The position numbers and the translations under genes were made by a program. 50,889 nt of DNA from Paraneptunicella sp964228975 (lineage in GTDB: Bacteria; Pseudomonadota; Gammaproteobacteria; Enterobacterales; Alteromonadaceae), in assembly GCA_964228975.1 (NCBI GenBank), contig CAXRCC010000036.1, positions 1 through 50,889 on the forward strand. The letters run 5' to 3'. The notes beneath the pieces were generated by a model, which saw only the letters and a program-made list of their open reading frames with translations, had not been told where the DNA came from and ran no database searches. Positions within the stretch are counted from its first letter, which is position 1; every line of letters begins with the position of its first letter. This document shows positions 35,154 to 44,364 of this stretch, piece by piece.

Positions 35154-35963
35154 ATGCAAGATCTAAAATCGTTACTAGCTATTGCTCAACAAGCCGCTGT
35201 AGACGCCGGAAAACGTGTCATGGGTGTGTACTTGAGCGGTGACTTTGAACGGTTTAATAAAAGCGACGACTCGCCGGTGACCACCGCAGATTACCTCGCC
35301 AATGAAATCATTGTACATGCCCTTGAATCTGCCAGCCCTGATATTCCGATTATGTCGGAAGAGCAAAATAATGGGTCTTTGTCCGAGCGTAAAAACTGGA
35401 AACGTTATTGGCTTATTGATCCTATTGATGGCACAAAAGAATTCATTGGAAAAAGCGGTTACTTTGCCGTGAATATTGCACTTATTGAAGATAACGAACC
35501 TGTTATTGGTGTGATTTATTGGCCAACTTCTCGTGTTTTATATTTTGCTCATAAAGGCGGTGGCGCGTTTAAATCGGAAGCGGGCGAAATACTGCCTATT
35601 CACGTTAGAAAGCTCGATAATCCAGAAACCGACATTGTTAAAATTGCCATTAGCCGAGAACAACCCGTTGAGTGGGTGATGTCGAAAATGAACCCTCAAC
35701 GAGACTATGACACCGTGGCGCTAGGAAGCTGTTCGTTAAAATCGTGTTTTGTGGCAGAAGGCAAAGCCGATGTGTTTATGCGTATCGGTGAAACGGGAGA
35801 GTGGGATACTGGCGCCTCTCAATGCATCGTGTCTGAAGCGGGTGGCAAAATCTATTCGATTGATTTCCAACCTCTAACGTACAACCAACGAGAAAGTTTG
35901 GCGAACCCGAACTTTGTTGTGTTGGGCGATCAGAACGTAGATTGGAAACAAATCATTCTTTAA
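35154..35963 (+). CDS. cysQ: 3'(2'),5'-bisphosphate nucleotidase CysQ
   Basis: CysQ removes 3'-phosphate from PAP left by sulfate assimilation. The 269-residue product belongs to the inositol-monophosphatase fold: the metal-binding SEEQ, the signature DPIDGTKEF, and the C-terminal GEWDTGASQCIVSEAGG are all present. It overlaps nothing but begins one base after nudE, and the pair nudE-cysQ is common in this group. Confidence 0.95.
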   Translation: MQDLKSLLAIAQQAAVDAGKRVMGVYLSGDFERFNKSDDSPVTTADYLANEIIVHALESASPDIPIMSEEQNNGSLSERKNWKRYWLIDPIDGTKEFIGKSGYFAVNIALIEDNEPVIGVIYWPTSRVLYFAHKGGGAFKSEAGEILPIHVRKLDNPETDIVKIAISREQPVEWVMSKMNPQRDYDTVALGSCSLKSCFVAEGKADVFMRIGETGEWDTGASQCIVSEAGGKIYSIDFQPLTYNQRESLANPNFVVLGDQNVDWKQIIL

Positions 35964-35999
35964 CCCTTCATTTCAATTTAATCTAAAAGACTAGTTATC

Positions 36000-36587
36000 A
36001 TGAAAATGCTTAAAAGTTTCGTGTCTGCGGCGACATTATTAGCCGTATCGATGAATGTAAGCGCCGGTTGGTTGTTAAATGGCGAAACTTCATCAGTTCA
36101 TTTCGTTAGTGTTAAAAAAGAACAAGTGGCTGAAGTGCATCACTTCAAAACCCTGACTGGCAGTATTAATGAGAAGGGAAGAATGATCGTGGACATCGAT
36201 TTAGCGTCGGTTGAAACGGGCATCGGCATTCGTAATCAGCGTATGCAGGAAATGTTGTTTGAAGTCACAACGTTCAAAAAAGCCATCATCAAAGCAGACT
36301 TAAGTAAGGTGTTGGAAAAGCATGTGAAAAAGGGCATGGCTGCTCAGTTTGCCATTTCTCAAAAAGCGTCGTTAACCTTGCACGGTAAAGTGAAAGAAAT
36401 CGATGTCGATCTGCTTGTGAGTTATGACGGTGATAAAACACTGACGGCATCCGTCACTAAACCTATTTTGGTGATGGCGAAAGATTTTGATTTGGATGGC
36501 GGCGTCATGGCGCTGCAAAAAGTGGCAGGTTTACCGGGGATTACGCAGGCTGTGCCTGTGAATGCAAACTTAGTGTTCACCCAATAA
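36000..36587 (+). CDS. Secreted YceI-like lipid-binding protein
   Basis: The 195-residue protein has a Sec signal peptide ending near NVSAGW, followed by a YceI-type lipocalin-like domain: SSVHFVSVKK, LTGSINEKGRMIVDIDLASVETGI and NQRMQEMLFEV. YceI proteins bind isoprenoid lipids or amphiphiles in the periplasm. It lies 36 bp after cysQ and may be co-transcribed. Two hairpins follow. Confidence 0.88.
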   Translation: MKMLKSFVSAATLLAVSMNVSAGWLLNGETSSVHFVSVKKEQVAEVHHFKTLTGSINEKGRMIVDIDLASVETGIGIRNQRMQEMLFEVTTFKKAIIKADLSKVLEKHVKKGMAAQFAISQKASLTLHGKVKEIDVDLLVSYDGDKTLTASVTKPILVMAKDFDLDGGVMALQKVAGLPGITQAVPVNANLVFTQ

Positions 36588-36603
36588 TGTAAAATGCTTA
36601 GAG

Positions 36604-36643
36604 CGTTGTCGTGTTATGGGCACCCTTTCAGGGCAACGTTTTT
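36604..36643 (+). terminator. Terminator after the YceI-like gene
   Basis: CGTTGTC (36604-36610) pairs with GGCAACG (36632-36638), one wobble, then TTTTT. Confidence 0.65.
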
Positions 36644-36699
36644 CTGTGTATATGAATAGTTAATAACAAAAGCGACGCCTCTAAATCTGTTTCTCATTT

Positions 36700-36722
36700 A
36701 AAGCGCTTCGCTTTTGTTTTTG
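36700..36722 (+). terminator. Second hairpin terminator before the convergent yheU
   Basis: AAAGCG (36700-36705) and CGCTTT (36709-36714) with a 3-base loop, followed by TGTTTTTG. An AAAAGCG at 36669 offers an alternative longer arm. Confidence 0.5.
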
Positions 36723-36739
36723 TACTATTCTCATTCGAT

Positions 36740-37006
36740 TTATTCTGAATAAGGTTGCTTATCTTCTTCAGCAGCCTGTTCAAATTGCTGTTGCTCAAAG
36801 GCAGCTTTAGAGACCACATCCACCGTTTCATGTAACTCACTGTATAAAAGGACAGCTTCACCATCACGAAGCTGCTGGATAACTTGCGCGGTTTTTTCCT
36901 TTAGTGATGCCTCAATTTCACCGTAATCGGTGCCTTCGCGTAAAACAAAGGACTCCGCGATAGCATAGAGTGTGTCTGGGTCGAGGGCATCAACAGGAAT
37001 TTTCAT
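36740..37006 (-). CDS. yheU: YheU-family protein
   Basis: The 88-residue protein shares ESFVLREGTDYG, QLRDGEAVL and SELHETV with E. coli YheU, a small conserved protein of unknown function (UPF0270). This copy has a Gln/Glu-rich tail (EQQQFEQAAEEDKQP) beyond the E. coli end. It lies downstream of yheT on the same strand, 35 bp away, as in E. coli. Confidence 0.93.
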   Translation of the reverse strand: MKIPVDALDPDTLYAIAESFVLREGTDYGEIEASLKEKTAQVIQQLRDGEAVLLYSELHETVDVVSKAAFEQQQFEQAAEEDKQPYSE

Positions 37007-37041
37007 CGTTATTGGGTATCTTCAATTATGTGGCGACAGTA

Positions 37042-38037
37042 TTAAACCTGTGCCAGTTGGTGATTTAAAAAGTTTTTGACTCTGTCGTGAAGCCAAATTT
37101 TAGGACGCCACGGTGAACCTTGCATAAACCCAACATGTCCGCCTTTTTCACTCAATTCTAGCTTAATGTGCTGAGATAAGTGCTCAGGTTTAGGCACAAC
37201 ACTGGTGTTCATGAAAGGGTCGTCTTTTGAATGAATAATGAGAGTGGGCGTTGTAATTTTCTTCAAATAATTGATGCAGCTGCTTTTGAGGTAGTAATCC
37301 TCTGCATTTTGAAAACCGTGTAATGGCGCGGTGATATATTCATCAAAATCACGAAAGGTTTTGACGCGATTCATAATTTCATTCGTAATTTTGAATTTGC
37401 CAAAATCAATTTGTCTAATTTTCTCGATGAAGGTTTTACGCATGCTGGCGAGCAAATAGCTTTGATAAATACGAGAAAACCCTTCGCTGATACTTTTGCT
37501 GCATTCCGCCAATTTAAACGGAGGAGAAATGGCAATAGCGGAATCAAAATAGCCGTGATTCGGCTCTTCACCAATCAACTTAAGCAACATATTAGCGCCG
37601 AGAGAAAATCCCATTGCCGATTGAATGGGCAAACCAAAGTTTTGTTTATGCAGATACTCTAAGAAGTAACGTGCATCCTCTGTATCGCCAGAATGGTAAG
37701 AGCGAGGTAAGCGATTAATACTGCCACTGCATCCTCTAAAATGCATTAAAACGACCCACCATCCATCTCGATTTAACTGCGCAATCATGTCGTTGGCATA
37801 ATGAGAGTTGATAGAGCCTTCAAGCCCGTGGAACATTGGAACAATGCCTTTGCATTCATCAGGGCGTTGTGACCAGGCCAGATCAACAAAGTCACCGTCT
37901 GGCAGTTCCAAGCGTTGTTGCGTGGTGTCGAGTGGTAAACGTCTTTGGAAAAAACGAGGCCAAATCGTTTGCACATGACGATTTCTTGCCCATAAAGGGG
38001 CTTTGAATGAAGGTATACTTTTAAATTTATTTTGCAT
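37042..38037 (-). CDS. yheT: Alpha/beta hydrolase YheT
   Basis: The 331-residue protein is an alpha/beta hydrolase of the YheT/ABHD1-3 family: FHGLEGS near residue 70, the nucleophile elbow GFSLGANM, the Asp in HSKDDPFM and the His in GGHVGFM. The catalytic triad thus looks complete. The natural substrate is unknown. Its start overlaps the preceding DUF2390 gene by 11 bases, so translation is likely coupled. Confidence 0.94.
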   Translation of the reverse strand: MQNKFKSIPSFKAPLWARNRHVQTIWPRFFQRRLPLDTTQQRLELPDGDFVDLAWSQRPDECKGIVPMFHGLEGSINSHYANDMIAQLNRDGWWVVLMHFRGCSGSINRLPRSYHSGDTEDARYFLEYLHKQNFGLPIQSAMGFSLGANMLLKLIGEEPNHGYFDSAIAISPPFKLAECSKSISEGFSRIYQSYLLASMRKTFIEKIRQIDFGKFKITNEIMNRVKTFRDFDEYITAPLHGFQNAEDYYLKSSCINYLKKITTPTLIIHSKDDPFMNTSVVPKPEHLSQHIKLELSEKGGHVGFMQGSPWRPKIWLHDRVKNFLNHQLAQV

Positions 38038-38557
38038 CGTTTTCAGTTTGAATGAATGATTGGTGTTGGTTCTTCAAATCTAAAATCAACCGGTTTAATT
38101 TTGCTGTCACCACGCTATCTGCACTGGCTTGCACACTTGCATAAACAAGCAAGTTACTTTGCAGAGAAGCGAAATTGTTGTTTTTTTCTGCGTCGATTGC
38201 AATAAAAGATTGCATCGTTTCGGTAATAATTTTTTGCTGTTTGCGCTCTAATGTCAGCTCATCTTGCTTCAAACTTTCATAAGTATCGGTGGGTCCTTGT
38301 TTGGCGTTACGGCGCAATATTCGATGTTGATGAAGTTCAAGTTCGCTGGGCTGTAAAGCGATATTAAGCGTTTCAAATGCCGTGTGTTTGAGCGCGATTT
38401 TAAGCGCATCGAGATAGCAGCAAAAAAGCAACACATTCACATTGCAACGATGTTCATCTTGCAATGTTAAGCAAAGCGCTTGTATCTGCCCGAAGCCATA
38501 CACGTTTAGTGCATAATTCCAATACTCGTCGCTTGAAATGATTGGTTGGCTCTTCAT
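38027..38557 (-). CDS. TIGR02444/DUF2390 family protein
   Basis: The 176-residue protein shows the family opening YWNYALNVYG followed by LCLTLQDEHRCNVNVLLFCCYLDAL, a hallmark of TIGR02444, a small family found beside yheS in marine gammaproteobacteria. It is mostly helical and soluble; function unknown. It lies between yheS and yheT, 15 bp after yheS and overlapping yheT by 11 bases. Confidence 0.87.
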   Translation of the reverse strand: MKSQPIISSDEYWNYALNVYGFGQIQALCLTLQDEHRCNVNVLLFCCYLDALKIALKHTAFETLNIALQPSELELHQHRILRRNAKQGPTDTYESLKQDELTLERKQQKIITETMQSFIAIDAEKNNNFASLQSNLLVYASVQASADSVVTAKLNRLILDLKNQHQSFIQTENDAK

Positions 38558-38572
38558 TCGCGTATATCAGTG

Positions 38573-40507
38573 TTATTGCGTTAGGCTGTCGTTGAAGGCT
38601 TGCTGCGCTGCTTCTAACGCTTCTTGCGCCTCGAACCAAGCTGTTTCTGCTTCATCTTTGGCCTTTTCGAGTTCGGCTTTATCTGAAAGCAAGGCGAGCA
38701 ATTCGTCTTTGCGATCGTCGTTGTAGATGCTGGTATCCGACAAGGTTTCATCAATTTGGCTGAGTTTGCTATCGAGCTTTTGCATGTCCTTTTCTGAGCG
38801 ACTGATTTGGTCCCTGAAACCTTTAGTTTGTTTTCTAAATTCTGCTTCTAGGCGTTTTTCATCTTTGCGGCTGATTCTTTCTGCTTTGGGCTCGGTCGCA
38901 TCGAGAGTGGTCTCTCCATCAGGCATGATGGCTTGTTTGTCGGATTGCATCACCCACTGTTGATAATCGCCCAAGTCGCCTTTGAAAATATCCACTTTAC
39001 CCTGGTCGACCAAATAAAAGTCGTCGCACACTGAATTGAGTAGGTATCTATCGTGCGAAACCAGCAAGACGGCACCCGTATAGGTTTGCAGAGCGAATGT
39101 CAGCGCTTGGCGCATTTCTAGGTCAAGGTGGTTAGTTGGCTCATCCAGTAACAATAAATTGGGTTTACGATAAATGATGAGCGCCAGCACTAAACGGGCC
39201 TTTTCACCCCCCGACATTGGGCCCACTTTGGCTAAAGCATCGTCACCTCTAAAGCAAAATCCACCTAAATAATCGCGAAGGGCTTGTTCTGTCGCGAGTT
39301 TATCCAGCTGTTGCATATGTTGTAACGGAGAGGCATCAAAGTTGAGCTTTTCTGCTTGGTGCTGGGCAAAGTAACCCACGTTAACCCCTTGGCTAACGGT
39401 GTACTCTCCAGACATAGGGGAAAGTTCAGAAGCCAATAGCTTCACAAGCGTAGATTTACCTGCGCCGTTGTGTCCGAGCAAACCCAGTCGGCTGCCCGGA
39501 ACCAGATTGAGGTGAATATTACCTAAGATGACTTTTTCACCGTATCCCGTTTGAACCTGCTCAAGTTTAATCAGTGGGTTGGGCGATTTTTCTGGTTCAA
39601 AAAATGCAAAACTGAACGGGTTTTCTTGTTGAACAGGAAGGATTTCTTCTAACTTATCGAGTTGTTTGACTCGGCTTTGCGCCTGCTTTGCCTTACTGGC
39701 TTTCGCTTTGAAGCGATTAATAAAGCTTTGCAGGTGAGCGACTTTCGCTTGTTGCTTTTCGTATTGCTGCTGCTGTAGGCGCAAACGCTGTGCTTTTTGT
39801 TTTTCAAAGCTAGAGTAATTGCCTGTGTAAGTTTGTAAGCCCTGATGTTCAAAGCTAAGAATATGAGTGACGGTATTGTCGAGAAAATCCCTATCGTGAG
39901 AAATGAGCATGAGCGTGCCGGGATATTGCTTAAGCCACTTTTCCAACCAAATTACAGCATCTAAATCCAAGTGGTTGGTGGGTTCATCAAGCAGGAGTAA
40001 ATCGGAACGGCAAATCAGTGCTCGGGCTAGGTTTAATCGCATTCTCCATCCACCGGAAAATGCCGTAACCGGGTTGTGCAACTCATGCTGTTTAAAGCCT
40101 AAACCTTGAAGAATAATGGCAGCACGGGATTCAATATCGTAGCCACCTTCGATAGCTAATAAATCATGAAGGTGTGCGATTTTATCGCCTTCGTTGTTGG
40201 CTTCAGCATCGGCAAGTTGGCGTTTGATATCCGTGACTTTCACATCGCCTTCAACGACATAATCTAACGCAGGAATATCCACGGCGGGCGTTTCTTGCTT
40301 AACCGATACCATTTCCCATGTACGAGTCACGTTTACATCGCCAGAGTCTAGGTTCAACTCACCTCGAATCATGGCAAATAAGCTGGATTTCCCGCAGCCA
40401 TTGCGACCAATAATACCAACGCGCTGTCCCGGTTGAATTTCCGCAGAGGCGTTTTCTAGCAGCGTTTTTATGCCGCGCATGAGAGTGATATTATCGATCT
40501 TAATCAT
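38573..40507 (-). CDS. yheS: ABC-F ATPase YheS
   Basis: The 644-residue protein has two ABC ATP-binding domains, each with Walker A (GRNGCGKSS and GHNGAGKST), the signatures FSGGWRMRL and MSGGEKARL, and Walker B LLLLDEPTNHLDL. The linker between them and a C-terminal coiled coil (ISRSEKDMQKLDSKLSQIDE region) fit the ABC-F group, which acts on ribosomes rather than in transport. It closely resembles E. coli YheS (637 residues). It is the first gene of the yheS-DUF2390-yheT-yheU unit and is divergent from yheV. Confidence 0.96.
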   Translation of the reverse strand: MIKIDNITLMRGIKTLLENASAEIQPGQRVGIIGRNGCGKSSLFAMIRGELNLDSGDVNVTRTWEMVSVKQETPAVDIPALDYVVEGDVKVTDIKRQLADAEANNEGDKIAHLHDLLAIEGGYDIESRAAIILQGLGFKQHELHNPVTAFSGGWRMRLNLARALICRSDLLLLDEPTNHLDLDAVIWLEKWLKQYPGTLMLISHDRDFLDNTVTHILSFEHQGLQTYTGNYSSFEKQKAQRLRLQQQQYEKQQAKVAHLQSFINRFKAKASKAKQAQSRVKQLDKLEEILPVQQENPFSFAFFEPEKSPNPLIKLEQVQTGYGEKVILGNIHLNLVPGSRLGLLGHNGAGKSTLVKLLASELSPMSGEYTVSQGVNVGYFAQHQAEKLNFDASPLQHMQQLDKLATEQALRDYLGGFCFRGDDALAKVGPMSGGEKARLVLALIIYRKPNLLLLDEPTNHLDLEMRQALTFALQTYTGAVLLVSHDRYLLNSVCDDFYLVDQGKVDIFKGDLGDYQQWVMQSDKQAIMPDGETTLDATEPKAERISRKDEKRLEAEFRKQTKGFRDQISRSEKDMQKLDSKLSQIDETLSDTSIYNDDRKDELLALLSDKAELEKAKDEAETAWFEAQEALEAAQQAFNDSLTQ

Positions 40508-40677
40508 GAAATTGCGTTATCCCTTTTCGAAAGTCGCGCGATTTTACCCCGATAGTGCGAGCTAACAAAATTGTTTTACGCTTGGCATTAAAGGTATGAT
40601 GCCGCGGCGCGGTGAACTTCTCCTGAGATCGCGCTGTAAATATAAGTGAGAAGTGAACGTTTGAGCTGAGGAATACA

Positions 40678-40887
40678 TTGGATACAAAACGTAAAAAGAA
40701 GCGCTTTATTGCCGGGGCAACGTGCCCTAAATGCCAGTCTATGGACACTTTGATGCTGTACATCGAAAACAATGTTGAGAAACTTCAATGTGTCGCGTGT
40801 GATTACCAAAAATCTCAAGTCGATGAGAAGGTTGAAAGTAAGACTGGGCATTCTGACAATGTCATCGGCATTTTTAAGCCCGAATAG
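40678..40887 (+). CDS. yheV: YheV-family zinc-ribbon protein, TTG start
   Basis: The 69-residue product has KRFIAGATCPKC and CVACDYQKSQ, giving two CxxC pairs of a zinc ribbon typical of YheV (DUF2387). The TTG at 40678 is preceded by GAGGAA six bases away, and the family starts at just this point, so TTG is taken as the start. Function unknown. It is divergent from yheS, as in relatives. Confidence 0.92.
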   Translation: MDTKRKKKRFIAGATCPKCQSMDTLMLYIENNVEKLQCVACDYQKSQVDEKVESKTGHSDNVIGIFKPE

Positions 40888-40978
40888 TGGTGGCATCAAA
40901 TCGCGATTTTAGAGCGTCTTACTTTTGAACTTCTTATTAGGGACTGATGGCAAGAGGTAACGCCACACGTCTTAGCGA

Positions 40979-41203
40979 TTAATAATGTGGTGGCGGCGTT
41001 TCTTCACTTTCGCTTGCCATATTGGATACCGACATGCTTTTAACTTTACTCACGACATGTTTCATCTGAAACTCTAGTGAGTGGATTTGGTTTTGTTGTT
41101 CAACCAGTGCTGTGTTTAACTGCTCGATGGTGTCTTCCTGAAAGGCGACCTTCATTTGTAACTCTTCAATTTCTGCTTTTAAGTCCGTGATATCCTGACT
41201 CAT
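40979..41203 (-). CDS. slyX: SlyX protein
   Basis: The 74-residue product is a coiled coil (LKAEIEELQMKVAFQEDTIE) ending in the family-typical PPPHY. E. coli SlyX is linked to the SlyD region; its role is unknown. It lies 10 bp after the WD40 gene on the same strand and is likely co-transcribed with it. Confidence 0.94.
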   Translation of the reverse strand: MSQDITDLKAEIEELQMKVAFQEDTIEQLNTALVEQQNQIHSLEFQMKHVVSKVKSMSVSNMASESEETPPPHY

Positions 41204-41213
41204 GATTTACCTC

Positions 41214-42188
41214 TTAATTGATATTCCAGACTTCTACCCAACCGCTGCTGCTGCCTGAGACCACTTGGTTATCTCCCATAAATGCAACGGCATAAACCAC
41301 TGCGCTTTGGGTGAGTGATTTTTCGTTGGGCTTCACTTTCCAATCTTTTATTTTGGCGCCTGATTCTACATCCCAAAGTGTTAAGTGCCTATCAGGAGAG
41401 CCGGTTAAAAGTTGTTTTCCATCGGGAGAAAAGCGTGCCGAGCTGAAGATTTTCTGGCGTTGAATGTATTTTAAGCGGCTGACTTCCTGCCCGGTTTGCA
41501 AATCCCAAATTCGGGCATGCTTTTGGCTATCGGCGGTAAAGGCGTAGCGGCCTTGGCTGTCTAATGCCACTTTGGTCACTCGGCTGGGGTGGTCGAATTG
41601 ATAGATGACTTGCCCGGATTGAGTATCCCACAGGTATGCTGTGTAATCGTTGCCGCCAGTGAGGGCGTAGCGGCCATTGGGCGATAATGCCACACTGTTA
41701 ATCTTTTCTTGGTGCCCTAAAAATTCGATCCGACGGCCAACGTGATGCTCAAAGTAAAGCACTTTGCCATTGCCTCTTCCCACGAGTATGCCGTTTCCTT
41801 GGTTACTAACGGCAATGTCGCGCACACTAGACTCATCAATGCGCCAAAATCCCACAGGCTCGCCCGTATTGAGATCCCAAATGGCAAACGCGTCTCTGTC
41901 TGCGGTGACGGCGTGGGATTTATCAAATGAAATGTTAACTAAACCAATGATATTGGCGTTGTCATCTTGGTCTTGGTGATTCCATTGATAGATTTTTTGA
42001 TTGTATTCTAGATCCCAAACAACAATACCTTCGTTATTGCTGGAGATAATGCCTACGCTCGCATCTTCAGAGAATGCGCTGGCTAACGAGCCGCTTTTGG
42101 CATGTTGAAAATAATGGGTTGGCTTTCTATCTGAAACATTGCAAGCAGATAGACAAAAAACTAAGCAAATAGACAGCAAATGTTTCAT
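41214..42188 (-). CDS. WD40-repeat lipoprotein
   Basis: The 324-residue product has a lipoprotein signal peptide with lipobox LSAC (Cys16), so it should be anchored in the envelope. The rest is WD40 beta-propeller repeats, seen as NEGIVVWDL, DAFAIWDLNTGEP, DYTAYLWDTQSGQ, KHARIWDLQTGQE, DRHLTLWDVESG and SSGWVEVWNIN. Such propellers are protein-binding scaffolds. It sits between slyX and the divergent fkpA, so it could act beside envelope folding factors, but that is inference. Confidence 0.92.
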   Translation of the reverse strand: MKHLLSICLVFCLSACNVSDRKPTHYFQHAKSGSLASAFSEDASVGIISSNNEGIVVWDLEYNQKIYQWNHQDQDDNANIIGLVNISFDKSHAVTADRDAFAIWDLNTGEPVGFWRIDESSVRDIAVSNQGNGILVGRGNGKVLYFEHHVGRRIEFLGHQEKINSVALSPNGRYALTGGNDYTAYLWDTQSGQVIYQFDHPSRVTKVALDSQGRYAFTADSQKHARIWDLQTGQEVSRLKYIQRQKIFSSARFSPDGKQLLTGSPDRHLTLWDVESGAKIKDWKVKPNEKSLTQSAVVYAVAFMGDNQVVSGSSSGWVEVWNIN

Positions 42189-42379
42189 TTTATATTGAAT
42201 TCATGGTTTATTTTTCTCCATTGGGCGTTAGTATAAGCCCTTAGTTTGGAAACGTCCTATTCTTCATTTTGGTGAACTTCATCTATGCCCCTGGACTTTT
42301 CAACTCTCAGGTGTCGGCCAATAGAGCCCAAGCACTTTAAATAAAAACAAAAATTGAACGTTCATTATCGGAGATAAAC

Positions 42380-43123
42380 ATGAACAAAACGCTTTCAGTG
42401 TTGGCGGTTTCAGTAGTATTTGGTTTGACGGCTTGCCAACAAGATAAGGCGCAAGAAGCAGCTGCGCCAGCGAAACTAGAGACGCAAGAACAGAAAAATG
42501 CTTATGCGCTAGGTGCCAATATTGGTTCTTTCATCGATCAACAAGCAACAACGTATGCTGAAGTTGGCATTGAGCTGGATCGTGACCTGCTGATTAAAGG
42601 TGTAATGGAAGGTGCTGCGGGTAAAGCGCAGTTAACTGAAGAAGAAACACAGCAAATTTTACATGACTTACAAGTGGCTTTCCGTGACGGTCAAAACAAA
42701 AAGCGTGAAGCTGAGTCAGAAAAGAATAAAGTTGAAGGTGCAGAATACCTAGAAAAGAACAAGATGCGTGATGGCGTTGTTGTTACTGATTCTGGCCTAC
42801 AGTATGAAGTATTAGTAGAAGGTGATGGCGAGAAGCCAGCTGAAACGGATACCGTTAAAGTTCACTACCACGGTACATTGATTGATGGCACGGTATTCGA
42901 TTCATCTGTTGATCGTGGCCAGCCTGCTACCTTCCCACTTAACCGTGTTATCACGGGGTGGACTGAAGGTGTTCAATTAATGCCTGTTGGTTCTAAATTC
43001 CGTTTCCACATTCCAGAGAATTTGGCATATGGCGACCGTTTAGCGGGCAAGATCACACCATTCTCTACGTTGATTTTCGAAGTTGAGCTACTTAGCATCG
43101 AAGCAAAAGGCGACGACAAGTAA
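42380..43123 (+). CDS. fkpA: FKBP-type peptidyl-prolyl isomerase FkpA-like
   Basis: The 247-residue protein has a signal peptide with a lipobox-like LTAC, so it is probably a lipoprotein facing the periplasm. N-terminal dimerisation helices (NAYALGANIGSFIDQQ) precede an FKBP domain with VKVHYHGTLIDGTVFDSSVD, RVITGWTEGVQL and LIFEVELLSIE. It assists folding of envelope proteins. FkpA of E. coli is soluble, so a lipid anchor here would be a variation. A GGAGA site precedes the ATG, and hairpins follow. Confidence 0.93.
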   Translation: MNKTLSVLAVSVVFGLTACQQDKAQEAAAPAKLETQEQKNAYALGANIGSFIDQQATTYAEVGIELDRDLLIKGVMEGAAGKAQLTEEETQQILHDLQVAFRDGQNKKREAESEKNKVEGAEYLEKNKMRDGVVVTDSGLQYEVLVEGDGEKPAETDTVKVHYHGTLIDGTVFDSSVDRGQPATFPLNRVITGWTEGVQLMPVGSKFRFHIPENLAYGDRLAGKITPFSTLIFEVELLSIEAKGDDK

Positions 43124-43137
43124 TCGCTTTACTGCTT

Positions 43138-43163
43138 GACGGTAAACATTTGAGTTTACCGTC
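43138..43163 (+). terminator. Perfect 10-bp hairpin after fkpA
   Basis: GACGGTAAAC (43138-43147) and GTTTACCGTC (43154-43163) pair fully with a 6-base loop. No T-run follows, so it may stabilise the 3' end rather than stop transcription. Confidence 0.55.
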
Positions 43164-43211
43164 TCTCTATAACTGTTAGCGGGTTAATCTGATTGCTAAC
43201 AGCACCCAAAG

Positions 43212-43234
43212 CCAGCGCTTAATGCTGGTTTTTT
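43212..43234 (+). terminator. Rho-independent terminator after fkpA
   Basis: CCAGC (43212-43216) pairs with GCTGG (43224-43228), followed by TTTTTT. It overlaps the end of the convergent deacetylase gene. Confidence 0.7.
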
Positions 43235-44321
43235 AATTTGGCCATTCCCCTGATTCCGTCGGGACAAAGAACGGTTGCGAAAACCAATAGTAGCGTGGGC
43301 GCTGCGATTTACTGGGCGCTGTGCAATTAATGCGTGAGCGACCCGCTGGAAATTGTTCAGGACCACTGACTGAAACCGTATTTTCTTCCCATGCGAGTGG
43401 CAATGTGTCGCCTCGGTAATAACAAGCTACCTGGCTTGGATAAATATCAGCAAGGTCGATTTTTAATGTTATTGCATCCACTTCCCCAGTGGCGTTAAGA
43501 GCAGGCTCAGTGATTGAATTTTCTATTACAGGAAACGCTAAGCTCGCCATTTTGATTTTTAACGTGTTCAAATTGCTGTAAACCCCCGAGGCTGGGAAGC
43601 GAGGTAAAGCAGTGAAGTCACTTTCCGCGGAAATAGCACCGGAGTGTTGTGCGAACCCAATCATATTGTGCTTTTTCAGAAGCGCTTGAATGGCATTGTT
43701 ATATTCGCCGTAAGGATAAGCAAAATAGCGTGGGCTGCTGCCGATGTAGCTTTCTATGATTTCCTCGGCAAGCAAGATATTGCTCTCGTGATCAGAAAGC
43801 CATTGCGCATCGGTTTTGCCTTGTTGCTTGAACAGTAAATGCTCGTGAGCGAGGTAATGGTTGGCGATGGTAACGCCTTCTTGTGACATGAGTTTTAATT
43901 CGGGCCAAGTTAGCAAGTTTTTACGTGTGCCTTGTAGTGCGGGGTTCACAAAAATTGTGTAAGGGAAACCACGGTGTTTGAGCAAGGGATGTGCGTTTTC
44001 CAAAATATTGCGGTAACCGTCATCAAAGGTAATGGCGAGGCTGTTATCTGGTAGTGTTTCGTTATTTCTCATTGCCGTTATCACCTTTTCAAGTGACAGC
44101 ACAGTATAATGCTGGGAAATGTAATCTAGGTGCTCGGCAAAGCGCTTGGGTGTAACAGATGTGGAACTGGGTGTACTTTCACTGACGTGATGATATTGCA
44201 GAATGACTGCATGCCCTTGAGCGGCAAACGCTGCTGTACTTAATGTGCTCACTAAGAAAGCAAAAGTAGCAATAACGGTGCGTGAAATGTTAATGGGGGC
44301 TCTCCCAAAGTTCGTTTTCAT
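43233..44321 (-). CDS. Secreted polysaccharide deacetylase
   Basis: The start at 44321 is chosen because it opens a signal peptide (MKTNFGRAP, then a hydrophobic run ending AAFAAQG); frames further upstream would run into the divergent dinF. The 362-residue product has the NodB-type domain with ILQYHHVS, LAITFDDGYRN (metal Asp) and FAYPYGEYN. It should remove acyl groups from a sugar polymer in the envelope. A C-terminal extension of about 110 residues, rich in Ser and Trp, forms an extra domain with two Cys that I do not recognise. Confidence 0.87.
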   Translation of the reverse strand: MKTNFGRAPINISRTVIATFAFLVSTLSTAAFAAQGHAVILQYHHVSESTPSSTSVTPKRFAEHLDYISQHYTVLSLEKVITAMRNNETLPDNSLAITFDDGYRNILENAHPLLKHRGFPYTIFVNPALQGTRKNLLTWPELKLMSQEGVTIANHYLAHEHLLFKQQGKTDAQWLSDHESNILLAEEIIESYIGSSPRYFAYPYGEYNNAIQALLKKHNMIGFAQHSGAISAESDFTALPRFPASGVYSNLNTLKIKMASLAFPVIENSITEPALNATGEVDAITLKIDLADIYPSQVACYYRGDTLPLAWEENTVSVSGPEQFPAGRSRINCTAPSKSQRPRYYWFSQPFFVPTESGEWPN

Positions 44322-44364
44322 TATATTGTGACGTGAAACGTCGCAGGTAACTAGAGTAACAGAC

